A stretch of 64,000 nucleotides of DNA, taken from the NCBI GenBank assembly GCA_963803155.1, contig CAWDMN010000052.1, forward strand, positions 62,001 to 126,000, in the 5' to 3' direction. Source of the DNA: CAWDMN01 sp963803155 (lineage in GTDB: Bacteria > Acidobacteriota > Terriglobia > Versatilivoradales > Versatilivoraceae). Positions 36,227-44,770 of this stretch are shown here, piece by piece. The notes beneath the pieces were generated by a model. The model was not told the DNA's origin, did not search any database, and saw only the letters and a program-made list of their open reading frames with translations. Position 1 is the first letter of the stretch; each line of letters starts with the position of its first letter. A program made the translations under genes and the position numbers.

Positions 36227-37279
36227 ATGACCGAGCTGAAAAAGGACATCCTGCGCCAACCGGACGAACTGATAAAACTCATCGGCCGGATTTATGGCGA
36301 GGATCGGAGTTCTTATGCGAAAGCCGCCGCCCTGATCCGTCAGGCCGGACACCTTTACCTCACCGGGATTGGGGCGAGTTGGCATGCGGGGATGGCGATT
36401 CAATCTTTGCTGGATGCCGGCGGCTGTCAGGTCTCATTGCTGGATGCTTCGGAGTTGCTTCACTACAGCCGGTTGCGGCCGAATTCAGTGATCCTCATGC
36501 TTTCCCGCAGTGGGAAAAGCATTGAGATTGTCCGTCTTTTAGCCAAAGCAACTGAAGCGGGAGCCAAAATTATCGGCATTACCAATGCTCCTCAAAGTCC
36601 GTTGGCACAAAATGCCGAGGCCGCGATTCATCTGGGGGTCCCTTTCGACCATTCAGTTTCGATTCTCACTTATTCGGCGGTGGCGCTGGCCGGGGGAATT
36701 CTGGCGGTCCAAACCATGAGCGGATATGACGAATCTTTGAGAAAATCCCTGGCGAAGTCTTTGCAGGCGGCCCAGGAACAGATCGAACTTTGGGAACAGC
36801 AGACGTACGAAAGCGATTGGTTTGATCCGCATGCCGCCACCTATTTTTTGGCCCGGGGAACTAGTCTAGCCAGTTGTCATGAAGCCCGACTTTTATGGGA
36901 AGAAGCAGCCAAGGCCCCGGCCACAGCCCTCTCCTCCGGCGGCTTCCGGCATGGGCCGCAGGAGATTCTCGACCAAGGAATCCATGTTGGAATGTGGATC
37001 GATAGGGACCGGATGCGGCGGGAAGATCTGGCCGTAGCCGCGGATATTCGAGGTTTGGGAGGCAGGGTCATGCTTGTTGGACAAAACCTGTCCCCGAGTG
37101 ATGGTGACTTGGTCTTTGAAGTCCCCCAAATCCTGCCGGAATGGCAGTTCCTATTGGACATTCTCCCGGCCCAGCTGGCCGCGGAACGACTTTCCCATTT
37201 GAGAAAAGTCGATTGTGACTCCTTGCGGATTTGCTCCTACGTAGTGGAAAGTGAGTACGGGATCATTGGGGACGATTAA
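36227..37279 (+). CDS. SIS-domain sugar-phosphate isomerase/deaminase-like protein
   Basis: A 350-residue protein with two SIS domains, like the isomerase half of glucosamine-6-phosphate synthase (GlmS) and FrlB/AgaS-type deglycases or deaminases. The first SIS has GHLYLTGIGASWHAGMA and LSRSGKSIEIVRLL (sugar-phosphate loop SRSGKS), the second YFLARGTSLASCHEARLLWEEAAKAPATALSSGGFRHGPQEI. The glutaminase half of GlmS is absent, so it probably deaminates or deglycates an aminosugar phosphate. A second SIS protein (46376) and a ROK kinase (40409) on the same strand support amino-sugar use. ATG 36227 is preferred over 36152 because the family N-terminus MTELKKDI starts there. Confidence 0.85.
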   Translation: MTELKKDILRQPDELIKLIGRIYGEDRSSYAKAAALIRQAGHLYLTGIGASWHAGMAIQSLLDAGGCQVSLLDASELLHYSRLRPNSVILMLSRSGKSIEIVRLLAKATEAGAKIIGITNAPQSPLAQNAEAAIHLGVPFDHSVSILTYSAVALAGGILAVQTMSGYDESLRKSLAKSLQAAQEQIELWEQQTYESDWFDPHAATYFLARGTSLASCHEARLLWEEAAKAPATALSSGGFRHGPQEILDQGIHVGMWIDRDRMRREDLAVAADIRGLGGRVMLVGQNLSPSDGDLVFEVPQILPEWQFLLDILPAQLAAERLSHLRKVDCDSLRICSYVVESEYGIIGDD

Positions 37280-37348
37280 TTGAGCGACAAGTGATGAATC
37301 GGGAATCTGATCCTGGCCTTTCTATCCACTATTCACTTGTCAATCGTC
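37271..37348 (+). repeat. Imperfect inverted repeat after SIS gene
   Basis: GACGATT and GACAAGTGA (37271-37294) are matched in reverse by TCACTTGTC and AATCGTC (37333-37348). It begins within the last codons of the SIS gene and may act as a transcript-end structure. Confidence 0.45.
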
Positions 37349-37418
37349 ACTGGTCGCGGGTTCCATGCCTGTGGCGCCGGGGTATTGAATCAAAACTCCT
37401 GTCGAGAGGCTCAATCCT

Positions 37419-38612
37419 GTGTCTGGACCCACTTCTCGTGAAATTTTGTTACAGGCGATATCCTGCCAAAAGCCTGAGCGGGTTCCCTGTTGCCTGATGA
37501 GTTTTCGCATCATGCGGGATCGTTGCCGCGATTGGTTTGAAGTGGCGGAGCGGGAAAAGGCAATGGGCTTGGATCCCATGTTGTTCATCCCTCCCACCGA
37601 GCGGAAGGAACGGGCCGAACATCCAGATTTGCGAGGCCTGCCCATTCGATTTCCCGCCGATATTGTCATTCGGGAATACAAGGAAATCGGCCGGGATAGC
37701 CCCTATCCCTTACTGCACAAGCATTACGAGACTCCAGCGGGGAATCTTTCGACCATCGTGAAACAGACGGAGGATTGGCCTCACGGCGATCATATCCCTT
37801 TCATTGACGATTATCAGATCGCGCGGGCCCACAAGAACCTGGTCATGAATATGCAGGATCTCGATCCTATGCGCCACCTGCTGATACCGCCTCGGGCCGC
37901 GGATGTTGAGGAGTTTTACGAGCTGGCCCGCCAGGCGCTCAACTTCGCTCGCCAACACGGGATATTGGCGGCCGGAGGATGGGGTGTCGGGGCCGATATG
38001 GTGGGATGGCTGTGTGGCCTGGAGAACATGGTTTATTTGGCCGTGGACGATCCGGATTTCCTGCATGCCTTATTCGATTTGATAGCCCAATGGAACCGGC
38101 AGCGGATGTCGGTCATTCTCGACGCCGGAGTGGACCTCTTCATCCGTCGCGGCTGGTATGAGTGCTGTCAGTTCTGGTCTCCCGCTCTATATAGAGAATT
38201 CATTCTCCCCGATCTCAAAAAAGACGTGGAACTCGCTCATCAGGCTGGAGTCAAATTTGGCTATATCATGACCATGTCCACCATGCCGCTATTGGATATG
38301 TTTTTGGAAGCTGGCATAGACGTTCTCATGGGGGTTGATCCTTCGTCCGCCGCCCAAAACAACCTGCCGCTCATGCGGGAAAAGCTTCGCGGCAGAGTCT
38401 GCCTCTGGGGAGGTGTGGATGCCGCGCACACCGTGGAATTGGGAACAGCGGAGGAAGTCAGACAGGCAACGGAATGGGCACTCGAGACTCTTGGCCCGGA
38501 AGGATTGGTCTTCTCCCCGGTTGACAACATCACCGTTGATACACCGAACACTTGGTCGAACCTTCAAGTAATGATTGAAACCTGGAGAGGATATCAGATT
38601 CAAAAGGGGTGA
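37419..38612 (+). CDS. Uroporphyrinogen decarboxylase (URO-D) family protein
   Basis: A 397-residue (beta/alpha)8-type protein related to URO-D and the corrinoid methyltransferases MtaA/CmuA. Recognisable parts are REILLQAISCQKPERVP at the N-terminus, ILAAGGWGVGADMVGWLCGLENMVY in the middle, LILPDLKK-like ILPDLKKDVELAHQAGVKFGYI, and the C-terminal VCLWGGVDAAHTVELGTAEEV and LVFSPVDNI. Such distant members in Acidobacteriota and Planctomycetota are common in carbohydrate loci and do not make haem; the real reaction is unknown. The start is GTG 37419 after GAGAGG. It lies 139 bp behind the SIS gene on the same strand. Confidence 0.8.
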   Translation: MSGPTSREILLQAISCQKPERVPCCLMSFRIMRDRCRDWFEVAEREKAMGLDPMLFIPPTERKERAEHPDLRGLPIRFPADIVIREYKEIGRDSPYPLLHKHYETPAGNLSTIVKQTEDWPHGDHIPFIDDYQIARAHKNLVMNMQDLDPMRHLLIPPRAADVEEFYELARQALNFARQHGILAAGGWGVGADMVGWLCGLENMVYLAVDDPDFLHALFDLIAQWNRQRMSVILDAGVDLFIRRGWYECCQFWSPALYREFILPDLKKDVELAHQAGVKFGYIMTMSTMPLLDMFLEAGIDVLMGVDPSSAAQNNLPLMREKLRGRVCLWGGVDAAHTVELGTAEEVRQATEWALETLGPEGLVFSPVDNITVDTPNTWSNLQVMIETWRGYQIQKG

Positions 38613-38844
38613 CAATGATGTGTTTGAATTCGATCGGAAGTCCCCTTTTTTATAAAACAAATTTAGCGCATATCTGAACATTGCCAGCCAAGCTAAGGAC
38701 CACCTTGACGTACTCATGCAAAGCCTGCACTTTTCCCTTCGGCGGCAGGCTGTGCGGGGAATGCCGTGATTTTGCATAGCCTGAATAGAAGACATCATGA
38801 ATAAGAATTCTTCTCATCGCAAGTGAAATGGAGATTACAAAAAG

Positions 38845-39819
38845 ATGAAATCAAAATTTTTATGCGCCTTGTTTATGTTGGGAATTTGCGTGCCATTGAA
38901 ATTCGCCGGTCCTTTGGACGGTGAAAAAGAGGCTGCTCCCTCCTCGCGCACAATCATTGAGCCATTTCTGGGGAGATGGGATTTGACCATCCAGGGAGCT
39001 GACCGGATGTATCCTTCCTGGCTGGAGCTTTCTCAAGAAAATAAGGTATTGAAAGCCCGATTTGTCGGGCGTTGGGGCAATGCCCGCTCATTGGCCAAAG
39101 TGGAGCTCCGAGAGGGGGAGCTTCTTTTCGTTTCACCCAAGGAAGAGGAGGGGAGTAGGAATGATTTAGTCTTCCGGGGAAAATTGACCGGTAAGACCTT
39201 GGCGGGGAAAGCGGAGGGGCCTAACGGAGTGGCATGGACCTGGACGGGGCGGCGGGCTCCCACTTTGAAACAGGCCTCTTCTCCTCAATGGGATGGAACG
39301 GTTTCTTTGTTCAATGGCAGAGACTTTACGGGGTGGACCTTTGATAATCCGGCCAAAGCTTCCAGCTGGAAAGTGGAGAAGAATACTCTGGTAAACAAAG
39401 CAGCTGGATCGAATCTAGTCACCACGGGAAAATATGCGGACTTCAAATTGCACATTGAAGTGAACTGTCCGCCCAAGGCCAACAGCGGAATTTATCTGCG
39501 TGGCCGATATGAAGTGCAGGTTGAGGACGACTCCCTGCGCGAGCCCCCCAGCCATCATATGGGAGCGGTGTACGGTTTTCTGGCCCCCTCGCCGGAACAG
39601 CCCCGCACACCTGGGGTTTGGCAAAGCTTCGATATCACCTTGGTGGGCCGCTATGTCACGATCCTGCAAAATGGCAAAACAATTATCGATCACCGGGAGA
39701 TTCCCGGCATTACCGGTGGTGCGCTCGACAGCCACGAGGAGTTGCCCGGTCCCATTTACCTCCAGGGAGATCATGGAGGGATCGCTTATCGGAACATCAC
39801 CCTCACTCCGGCAAAGTGA
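38845..39819 (+). CDS. Secreted DUF1080 (3-keto-disaccharide hydrolase-like) protein
   Basis: A 324-residue protein with a signal peptide (MKSKFLCALFMLGICVPLKFAG). An N-terminal beta domain (about 40-140, lipocalin-like: FLGRWDLTIQG ... RKLTG) precedes a DUF1080 domain (about 148-324): SLFNGRDFTGWTF, WKVEKNTLV, KYADFKLHIEVNCPPKANSGIYLRGRYEVQVED, GVWQSFDITLVGRYVTILQNGKTI and PIYLQGDHGGIAYRNI. DUF1080 has a concanavalin-like fold, and some members hydrolyse 3-keto-glycosides. Together with Gfo/Idh oxidoreductases this suggests oxidative sugar breakdown, which is inference here. A clear terminator follows. Confidence 0.87.
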   Translation: MKSKFLCALFMLGICVPLKFAGPLDGEKEAAPSSRTIIEPFLGRWDLTIQGADRMYPSWLELSQENKVLKARFVGRWGNARSLAKVELREGELLFVSPKEEEGSRNDLVFRGKLTGKTLAGKAEGPNGVAWTWTGRRAPTLKQASSPQWDGTVSLFNGRDFTGWTFDNPAKASSWKVEKNTLVNKAAGSNLVTTGKYADFKLHIEVNCPPKANSGIYLRGRYEVQVEDDSLREPPSHHMGAVYGFLAPSPEQPRTPGVWQSFDITLVGRYVTILQNGKTIIDHREIPGITGGALDSHEELPGPIYLQGDHGGIAYRNITLTPAK

Positions 39820-39833
39820 CTTCTGCATGTGAT

Positions 39834-39865
39834 GCGGATTTGATCCAGCAAATCCGCGGCTTTTC
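39834..39865 (+). terminator. Intrinsic terminator after DUF1080 gene
   Basis: Perfect 9-bp stem GCGGATTTG / CAAATCCGC with a six-base loop (39834-39857), followed by GGCTTTTCG, 15 bases after the stop codon. Confidence 0.7.
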
Positions 39866-40408
39866 GCCCAGCTTAATCGCCGTCGACCCGCCGAGGATAA
39901 TCGCCGTTACGGGTATGCGCTCCACGTTTGGCCTAAGCTATAAAGATCGAGCGTCTAATCGAAACTGTTCTGCCAGGAGATGCCATTTTCATCTGCCAGG
40001 TTGGCGGCCGCGCTGGCAGGAGCGGCTCCGTGAAAATTCCTGCCATGTGGTGATCCATGCTAGCGGAATGGTCAGAATATGCTTTGCCTGGAAAGTGGGG
40101 ATCCTCTCGACGTCCTTGAACTGTCTGTATCCTCTTCGGGCTCGCGGGAACTCACCCTGCGACAGAGCCTATAATGGTGGTGTTTCATTGCTGAAGAGGT
40201 GCTGATCTTATCTTTTGGCTTTCATGATACACTATGATTCCCCTAGCCGTAGAGGCATGCTCCAGTTAAACCTGGTGGAATGCCCGTGGCCCGTTCTGAT
40301 GAGTATAAAGACCCTTGGAGATTAAACGGAAAGACGCAACGTTGATCTTTTGGCAAGGTACGTATCTTCGAACAGACAACATCTTGTTTGAGAGGAATCT
40401 TTTCCACG
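39866..40408. other. Intergenic stretch, no gene seen
   Basis: About 540 bp without a supported gene. The bases 40320-40350 (AAACGGAAAGACGCAAC) superficially recall the c-di-GMP riboswitch core but the rest of that aptamer is absent. Confidence 0.45.
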
Positions 40409-41269
40409 ATGATGAAAAATTTGGAAAAACAGTCTTTAATCGGAGTTGATTTGGGGGGAACCAATGTCCGCGCGGGTTTGGTGCGAGAAGGGCGGCTCGA
40501 ATCTTCCCAATCAAAGCGAATTAATGCTCAAGGCACAATGGAGGAGGTTTTCGAGGAGATTGCTGCCGTGATCGATTCCGTTGCCTCTTCTCCAATTGCG
40601 GCAATCGGTGTCGGTGTCCCTTCAGTGGTGGATGTCGAGAAGGGAATTGTCTACGACACTTTGAACATCCCATCCTGGACGGAAGTTCCCGTCAAAGCCA
40701 TGTTGGAAGACCGGTTTCATGTGCCGGCTTATGTCAACAATGACGCCAACTGTTTTGTGCTGGGAGAAAAATATTTCGGAAAGGCAAAAGGGCTCAAAAA
40801 TGTCGTGGGAATTGTCGTCGGGACGGGCCTGGGGGCCGGCATTATCATGAATGGACAGCTCTGCTGCGGCAGCCATTGCGGCGCCGGAGAATTTGGCGTG
40901 ATGCCTTTTCGGGACGGGATCGTGGAAAACTACGTAGGGGGACAATTCTTTCAGCGCTTTTACACTAGCTCCGGAGAAGTCTTCATGGAAAGAGCCAAAG
41001 CCGGGGATCTTGAGGCTCTAAAAGCTTTCCGGGAGTTCGGGGCCATCTTCGGAGAAATCATCCAGATTGTTATGTACTCCGTGGATCCTGAAATGATTGT
41101 TTTGGGCGGTTCTGTGAGCAAATCTTTCGAGTTCTATAAAGAGAGTCTCCGGGATTCCTTGCGAAATTTTCTCTATCCGCGCTCGGCCCGGGATTTGCGC
41201 ATCGAGGTCTCTGAAATTGAGCAGGGCGCTATCTTGGGCGCGGCTGCCCTCTGCCTGGAGGGGATCTAG
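40409..41269 (+). CDS. ROK family sugar kinase
   Basis: A 286-residue protein with the ATP-binding DLGGTNVRAG (14-23), the catalytic region VNNDANCFVLGE, and the second phosphate loop GTGLGAGIIMNG. The zinc motif of most ROK proteins (CxCGxxGCxE) is replaced by CGSHCGAGEFGVMPFRDGIVENYVGGQ, as in the Bacteroidetes-type ROK glucokinases. No DNA-binding domain precedes it, so it is a kinase, not a repressor; likely substrates are glucose, fructose or N-acetylhexosamines. ATG 40409 follows AGAGGAA; a TTG at 40388 is in frame. It fits a sugar-use role with the SIS and DUF1080 neighbours. Confidence 0.9.
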   Translation: MMKNLEKQSLIGVDLGGTNVRAGLVREGRLESSQSKRINAQGTMEEVFEEIAAVIDSVASSPIAAIGVGVPSVVDVEKGIVYDTLNIPSWTEVPVKAMLEDRFHVPAYVNNDANCFVLGEKYFGKAKGLKNVVGIVVGTGLGAGIIMNGQLCCGSHCGAGEFGVMPFRDGIVENYVGGQFFQRFYTSSGEVFMERAKAGDLEALKAFREFGAIFGEIIQIVMYSVDPEMIVLGGSVSKSFEFYKESLRDSLRNFLYPRSARDLRIEVSEIEQGAILGAAALCLEGI

Positions 41270-41339
41270 GATCTGGTTGGTTTTAGGCCATACCGAGTTG
41301 CTTCACGCCTGGTGCCGAAGCTTCAAAAAAAGGAAGGGC

Positions 41340-41505
41340 AAACTCCCGTTTAGGCGGACTCCGCCTGGCGAGCCACGCGCGCGTGCCACGCCTACCCAGG
41401 CCGCTTCGGCGGGGGAGCCTCACCCTCCCCCCCGGCCGGCTTTTACTCAGTCCCGCCGATTAGCGCGACTGGTTCACCCTGTCGTACTTTGAATTTCACC
41501 CTCCC
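41340..41505 (+). repeat. GC-rich interspersed repeat, copy 2
   Basis: About 165 bp, the inverse-oriented relative of 29622-29752. It includes GGCGGACTCCGCCTG, GGGAGCCTCACCCTCCC and ATTAGCGCGACTGGTTCACCCTGTCG. It fills most of the 512-bp gap between the ROK kinase and ribA; nothing else is seen there. Confidence 0.7.
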
Positions 41506-41781
41506 CTTCCTGCATGCTTCAAACCTCTTTTGGACTGCATTTTTTCCAAGCAGAATCTGCTCTATTGCCTTTATTGAGATTAATCAAGGGGCTCTGCGAC
41601 TTGTGCCATTTTTTATGCCAGGTTGCGGAAACACTCTCTTCGGTTCGGGTGATGTCGGTTGGGGTCGATTGACAACGGACCTTCAGATTCGGTAGCATGG
41701 ACTGTTTTGAGGGGCGATTTCTAAAGGGGAGCAGGCCGCATTTTTACAATTGATTTCTCCGCCCTTTTTCCCTAGGCAGGA

Positions 41782-42390
41782 ATGATAAAGATGCAAATTA
41801 AGCGGATGGCAGCCTCGATGTTGCCGACAAAATTCGGGCGATTTAGGATTATCGGTTACGAAGTGCAGGATCAGAAAGTGAAGACTTCCTACGTGGTCCT
41901 CATCAAAGGGGGAATAAATCCCGCCAAGAAAATCTTGGTTCGAATTCATTCCCAATGTTTGACGGGAGATGTATTTGGATCAATCCGGTGTGATTGTGGC
42001 GACCAATTGCATCGCGCCATGCGACTGATTCACCAGGAAGGACAGGGCGTGCTCATTTATCATCCGGAAGAGGGCCGGGGGATCGGCCTCCTCAACAAAC
42101 TTCTGGCGTACGAATTGCAGGATCGAGGTGCAGACACCGTCGAGGCAAACCGGAAATTGGGATTTCAGGCCGATGAACGGGACTATGCGGCTTGTGCGGA
42201 AATCCTCAAAGACTTGGGTATTTTCAAAGTGCGGTTACTCTCCAACAATCCCCACAAACTCATATCTTTGAAACAAGCTGGACTGAAAACCGTGGAGCGT
42301 GTGCCTCTGGAGATATCGCCCCGCCGCTCCACCGCTCGCTATTTGAAAACGAAAAAGGAAAAGATGGGGCATCTCTTAATAAAAGTTTAA
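41782..42390 (+). CDS. ribA: GTP cyclohydrolase II
   Basis: A 202-residue stand-alone GTP cyclohydrolase II, the first enzyme of riboflavin synthesis. The zinc site RIHSQCLTGDVFGSIRCDCGDQL is complete (Cys59, Cys70, Cys72), as are YHPEEGRGIGLLNKL (catalytic region) and the GTP-binding LLSNNPHKL. Length matches E. coli RibA (about 196), without a fused RibB domain. No other riboflavin gene and no FMN riboswitch is visible nearby. The stretch 164-168 bases beyond (42391-42553) leads to the antiporter gene. Confidence 0.93.
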   Translation: MIKMQIKRMAASMLPTKFGRFRIIGYEVQDQKVKTSYVVLIKGGINPAKKILVRIHSQCLTGDVFGSIRCDCGDQLHRAMRLIHQEGQGVLIYHPEEGRGIGLLNKLLAYELQDRGADTVEANRKLGFQADERDYAACAEILKDLGIFKVRLLSNNPHKLISLKQAGLKTVERVPLEISPRRSTARYLKTKKEKMGHLLIKV

Positions 42391-42553
42391 TCTTTCTTTT
42401 GCCTGGAAAAGGCGGGTGAATCCGCCGATGAGAGAGCCTTCCATCATTGCCGGGCTTTCTGCCAATTTTGTTTCCGGAGAATCCAAGGTTTGAAGGTTTC
42501 CAAACCCGCCTTGCTTGGCCTTTTTCCGGTTGCGCTCAAGGTAATCCCACGGA

Positions 42554-43963
42554 ATGAAATGCATGTCCTCCATATTTTCGACAAGGATCATTCCCCTAGG
42601 GTTGGGTTTTGTTTTGCTGGGATTTCTCTTGTTGAAGTCTTCAATGAACGAACCTCACCTTTCGCCCTCCTCCCTTTTTGCATCAGCGGCTGATAATCCT
42701 GGTCCGATGCCCTCGACTGAATCTGGCCATGCCGATGTTCCCACGATTTTGCTCTCGATGGTAATTCTTCTTTTTGCCGGCAAAGCCGGAGGCGACCTAT
42801 TTGAAAGGATTAAACAGCCATCTGTCCTGGGTGAATTGGTTGTGGGGATCATCTTGGGAAATCTTGCTCTGGCGGGATATCATGGACTTGATTACCTGAA
42901 GGCAAATGAAATCCTCCATGTCTTAGCTGAAATTGGCGTGATTCTCCTGCTTTTTGAGGTGGGCTTGGAATCTAATATAAAGCAAATGTTGGATGTCGGC
43001 CTCTCCTCCTTCCTGGTGGCGCTGTTGGGAGTTATCACACCCCTGCTGTTGGGATGGGGAGTGAGTGCTTATTTTTTGCCCGCGGCTGATGGCCTTGTGC
43101 ATGTCTTTATTGGAGCAACTTTGGCGGCCACGAGTGTCGGTTTGACGGCGCGGGTTTTGCGTGATTTGGGCAGAATCGACACCAAAGAAGCTCGGATAAT
43201 ACTAGGCGCGGCCGTAATTGACGATGTGATGGGATTGGTTTTGCTCGCCGTGGTCAGCGGGATCATCGTCAGTGCCACCCGAAATGGGACAGGGCTCTCT
43301 TTTATCGATATCGGATTCATTATCGGGAAAGCGATCCTCTTTCTGCTCTTGTCGGTATGGATAGGGCAAAAGCTCTCTCCGAAAATGTTTAAGCTGGCTG
43401 CCCTGTTTCGCGTCAATGGAATGCTCTTGGTGACCAGCATTTCGTTTTGTTTTTTCCTTTCCTACTTGTCCAGTCAAATGGGTCTCGCGCCGATTGTCGG
43501 AGCTTTTGCGGCCGGACTTGTGCTGGATCCCTTCCATTATGAGAATTTAAAATCGCGCGGCCCAGCCACGATTGAAGAGCTGATTTCACCGCTTACGACT
43601 CTCCTGGTTCCGATTTTTTTCGTCCTGATGGGCCTGCGAGTGAATCTGGCCGCTTTTGCGGATTCTCAGCTGCTGTTATTTGCGGGAATGCTGACGGTGG
43701 CGGCGATTGCAGGGAAACAAGTTTGCGCCCTGGGCGTCCTGGAAAGAGGCCTGGACCGGATATCCGTGGGGATTGGAATGATTCCCCGGGGGGAAGTCGG
43801 ATTGATTTTCGCGGGCATCGGTTCCACCATGGTCTTGAAGGGATTGCCAGTGATCAGTCCTGCCACTTATTCCGCGGTGGTCATTATGGTGATGATCTCG
43901 ACCCTGGTGACCCCGCCTTTATTGAAAATCTCCCTTTCGCGAGGAACTCGCAAACGCGAGTGA
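42554..43963 (+). CDS. CPA2 family cation:proton antiporter
   Basis: A 469-residue membrane protein with about twelve hydrophobic segments after a poorly conserved N-terminal ~60 residues. Family features are KAGGDLFERIKQPSVLGELVVGIILGN, EIGVILLLFEVGLESN, the central GATLAATSVGLTARVLRDLG, and AAVIDDVMGLVLLA with the ion-binding Asp pair. The C-terminal regulatory (TrkA-N) domain of KefB/KefC is absent, so it is of the shorter NapA/GerN-like type exchanging Na+ or K+ for protons. The true start may be one of several ATGs up to 42644. Confidence 0.9.
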   Translation: MKCMSSIFSTRIIPLGLGFVLLGFLLLKSSMNEPHLSPSSLFASAADNPGPMPSTESGHADVPTILLSMVILLFAGKAGGDLFERIKQPSVLGELVVGIILGNLALAGYHGLDYLKANEILHVLAEIGVILLLFEVGLESNIKQMLDVGLSSFLVALLGVITPLLLGWGVSAYFLPAADGLVHVFIGATLAATSVGLTARVLRDLGRIDTKEARIILGAAVIDDVMGLVLLAVVSGIIVSATRNGTGLSFIDIGFIIGKAILFLLLSVWIGQKLSPKMFKLAALFRVNGMLLVTSISFCFFLSYLSSQMGLAPIVGAFAAGLVLDPFHYENLKSRGPATIEELISPLTTLLVPIFFVLMGLRVNLAAFADSQLLLFAGMLTVAAIAGKQVCALGVLERGLDRISVGIGMIPRGEVGLIFAGIGSTMVLKGLPVISPATYSAVVIMVMISTLVTPPLLKISLSRGTRKRE

Positions 43964-44103
43964 ATTCGGGAGTGTCCAATCTATTTCTCCGATTCTCAGG
44001 ATGTTGATTTTTGGGGAAGACTCTTCCACCTCATTCTTGTTTTTGATCTGCGGTAGGAAGGAGAGAATTGGAAGCAGCAGGTTGACCAAATCCCCCACCA
44101 GAC

Positions 44104-44643
44104 ATGGTGATTATGACAAGCAACCAGCAAAAAATAATCCTGGGCGGAATGATTTTGGGAATTTGTCTAGTGTTGGGCTGGGTTTTAGACCGGAAGGAAG
44201 AACCAGGGGGAGCCATAACGGAAGGAAGCTCGTTGCCGGCTTGGTCCTTCACCGATGCCAACGGACAATTACACCGATTCAGCGAATTTCGAGGCCAAGT
44301 TTTGCTGATTAATTTTTGGGCCACCTGGTGTCCTCCTTGCATTGAAGAGCTACCGTCGCTGAACGCTTTGGCACAGACCCTGAAGGGAACTCGGATTGTT
44401 TTTCTTACTTTCAGCGCCGATGATTCCTGGACCCCGGTTCGTGATTTGTTAAGCCGTCAAGACTATCGATTACCGGTCTATGACGACTTTCAACGCGGAC
44501 TGGCGAAGCAGTTTGGCACCTTTAAATATCCGGAGACTTACATTGCCGACAAATCCGGCATTGTCAGACTTAAAGTCATTGGGGGGGCCAACTGGATGTC
44601 TCCAGAAAAGGTGGCTTTCATAAGAAGGCTTGCCACGGAATGA
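44104..44643 (+). CDS. TlpA/ResA-like membrane-anchored thioredoxin
   Basis: A 179-residue protein: N-terminal membrane anchor (about 10-28) and a periplasmic thioredoxin domain with active site WCPPC (Cys76, Cys79) and the typical INFWATWCPPCIEELPSL. A cis-Pro element (FKYPETYIADKSG) closes the fold. TlpA, ResA and CcmG proteins reduce disulfides for cytochrome c maturation. Because the ccm locus at 13-20 kb has no ccmG, this protein, or the fusion at 4656, could fill that role. It ends 128 bp before the IS element. Confidence 0.88.
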   Translation: MVIMTSNQQKIILGGMILGICLVLGWVLDRKEEPGGAITEGSSLPAWSFTDANGQLHRFSEFRGQVLLINFWATWCPPCIEELPSLNALAQTLKGTRIVFLTFSADDSWTPVRDLLSRQDYRLPVYDDFQRGLAKQFGTFKYPETYIADKSGIVRLKVIGGANWMSPEKVAFIRRLATE

Positions 44644-44770
44644 CGTTTCAGCTTTCAGGATGGCCGAGGGCTGAACCATTAGGCAGAACAGCTGGCTTTG
44701 CGGCTTGAATCATTCCATACACATTTCCAAAAGGTTCACTCAATCACCAGACATTTTCTTTTTTAGTAAC

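Noticed and set aside
40251..40380. Possible second c-di-GMP riboswitch upstream of the ROK kinase
   Set aside because: Only AAACGGAAAGACGCAAC recalls the aptamer; P1, the tetraloop receptor and the 3' GGGTTGCC block are missing.
41600..41781. FMN riboswitch ahead of ribA
   Set aside because: The conserved FMN aptamer blocks are not present.
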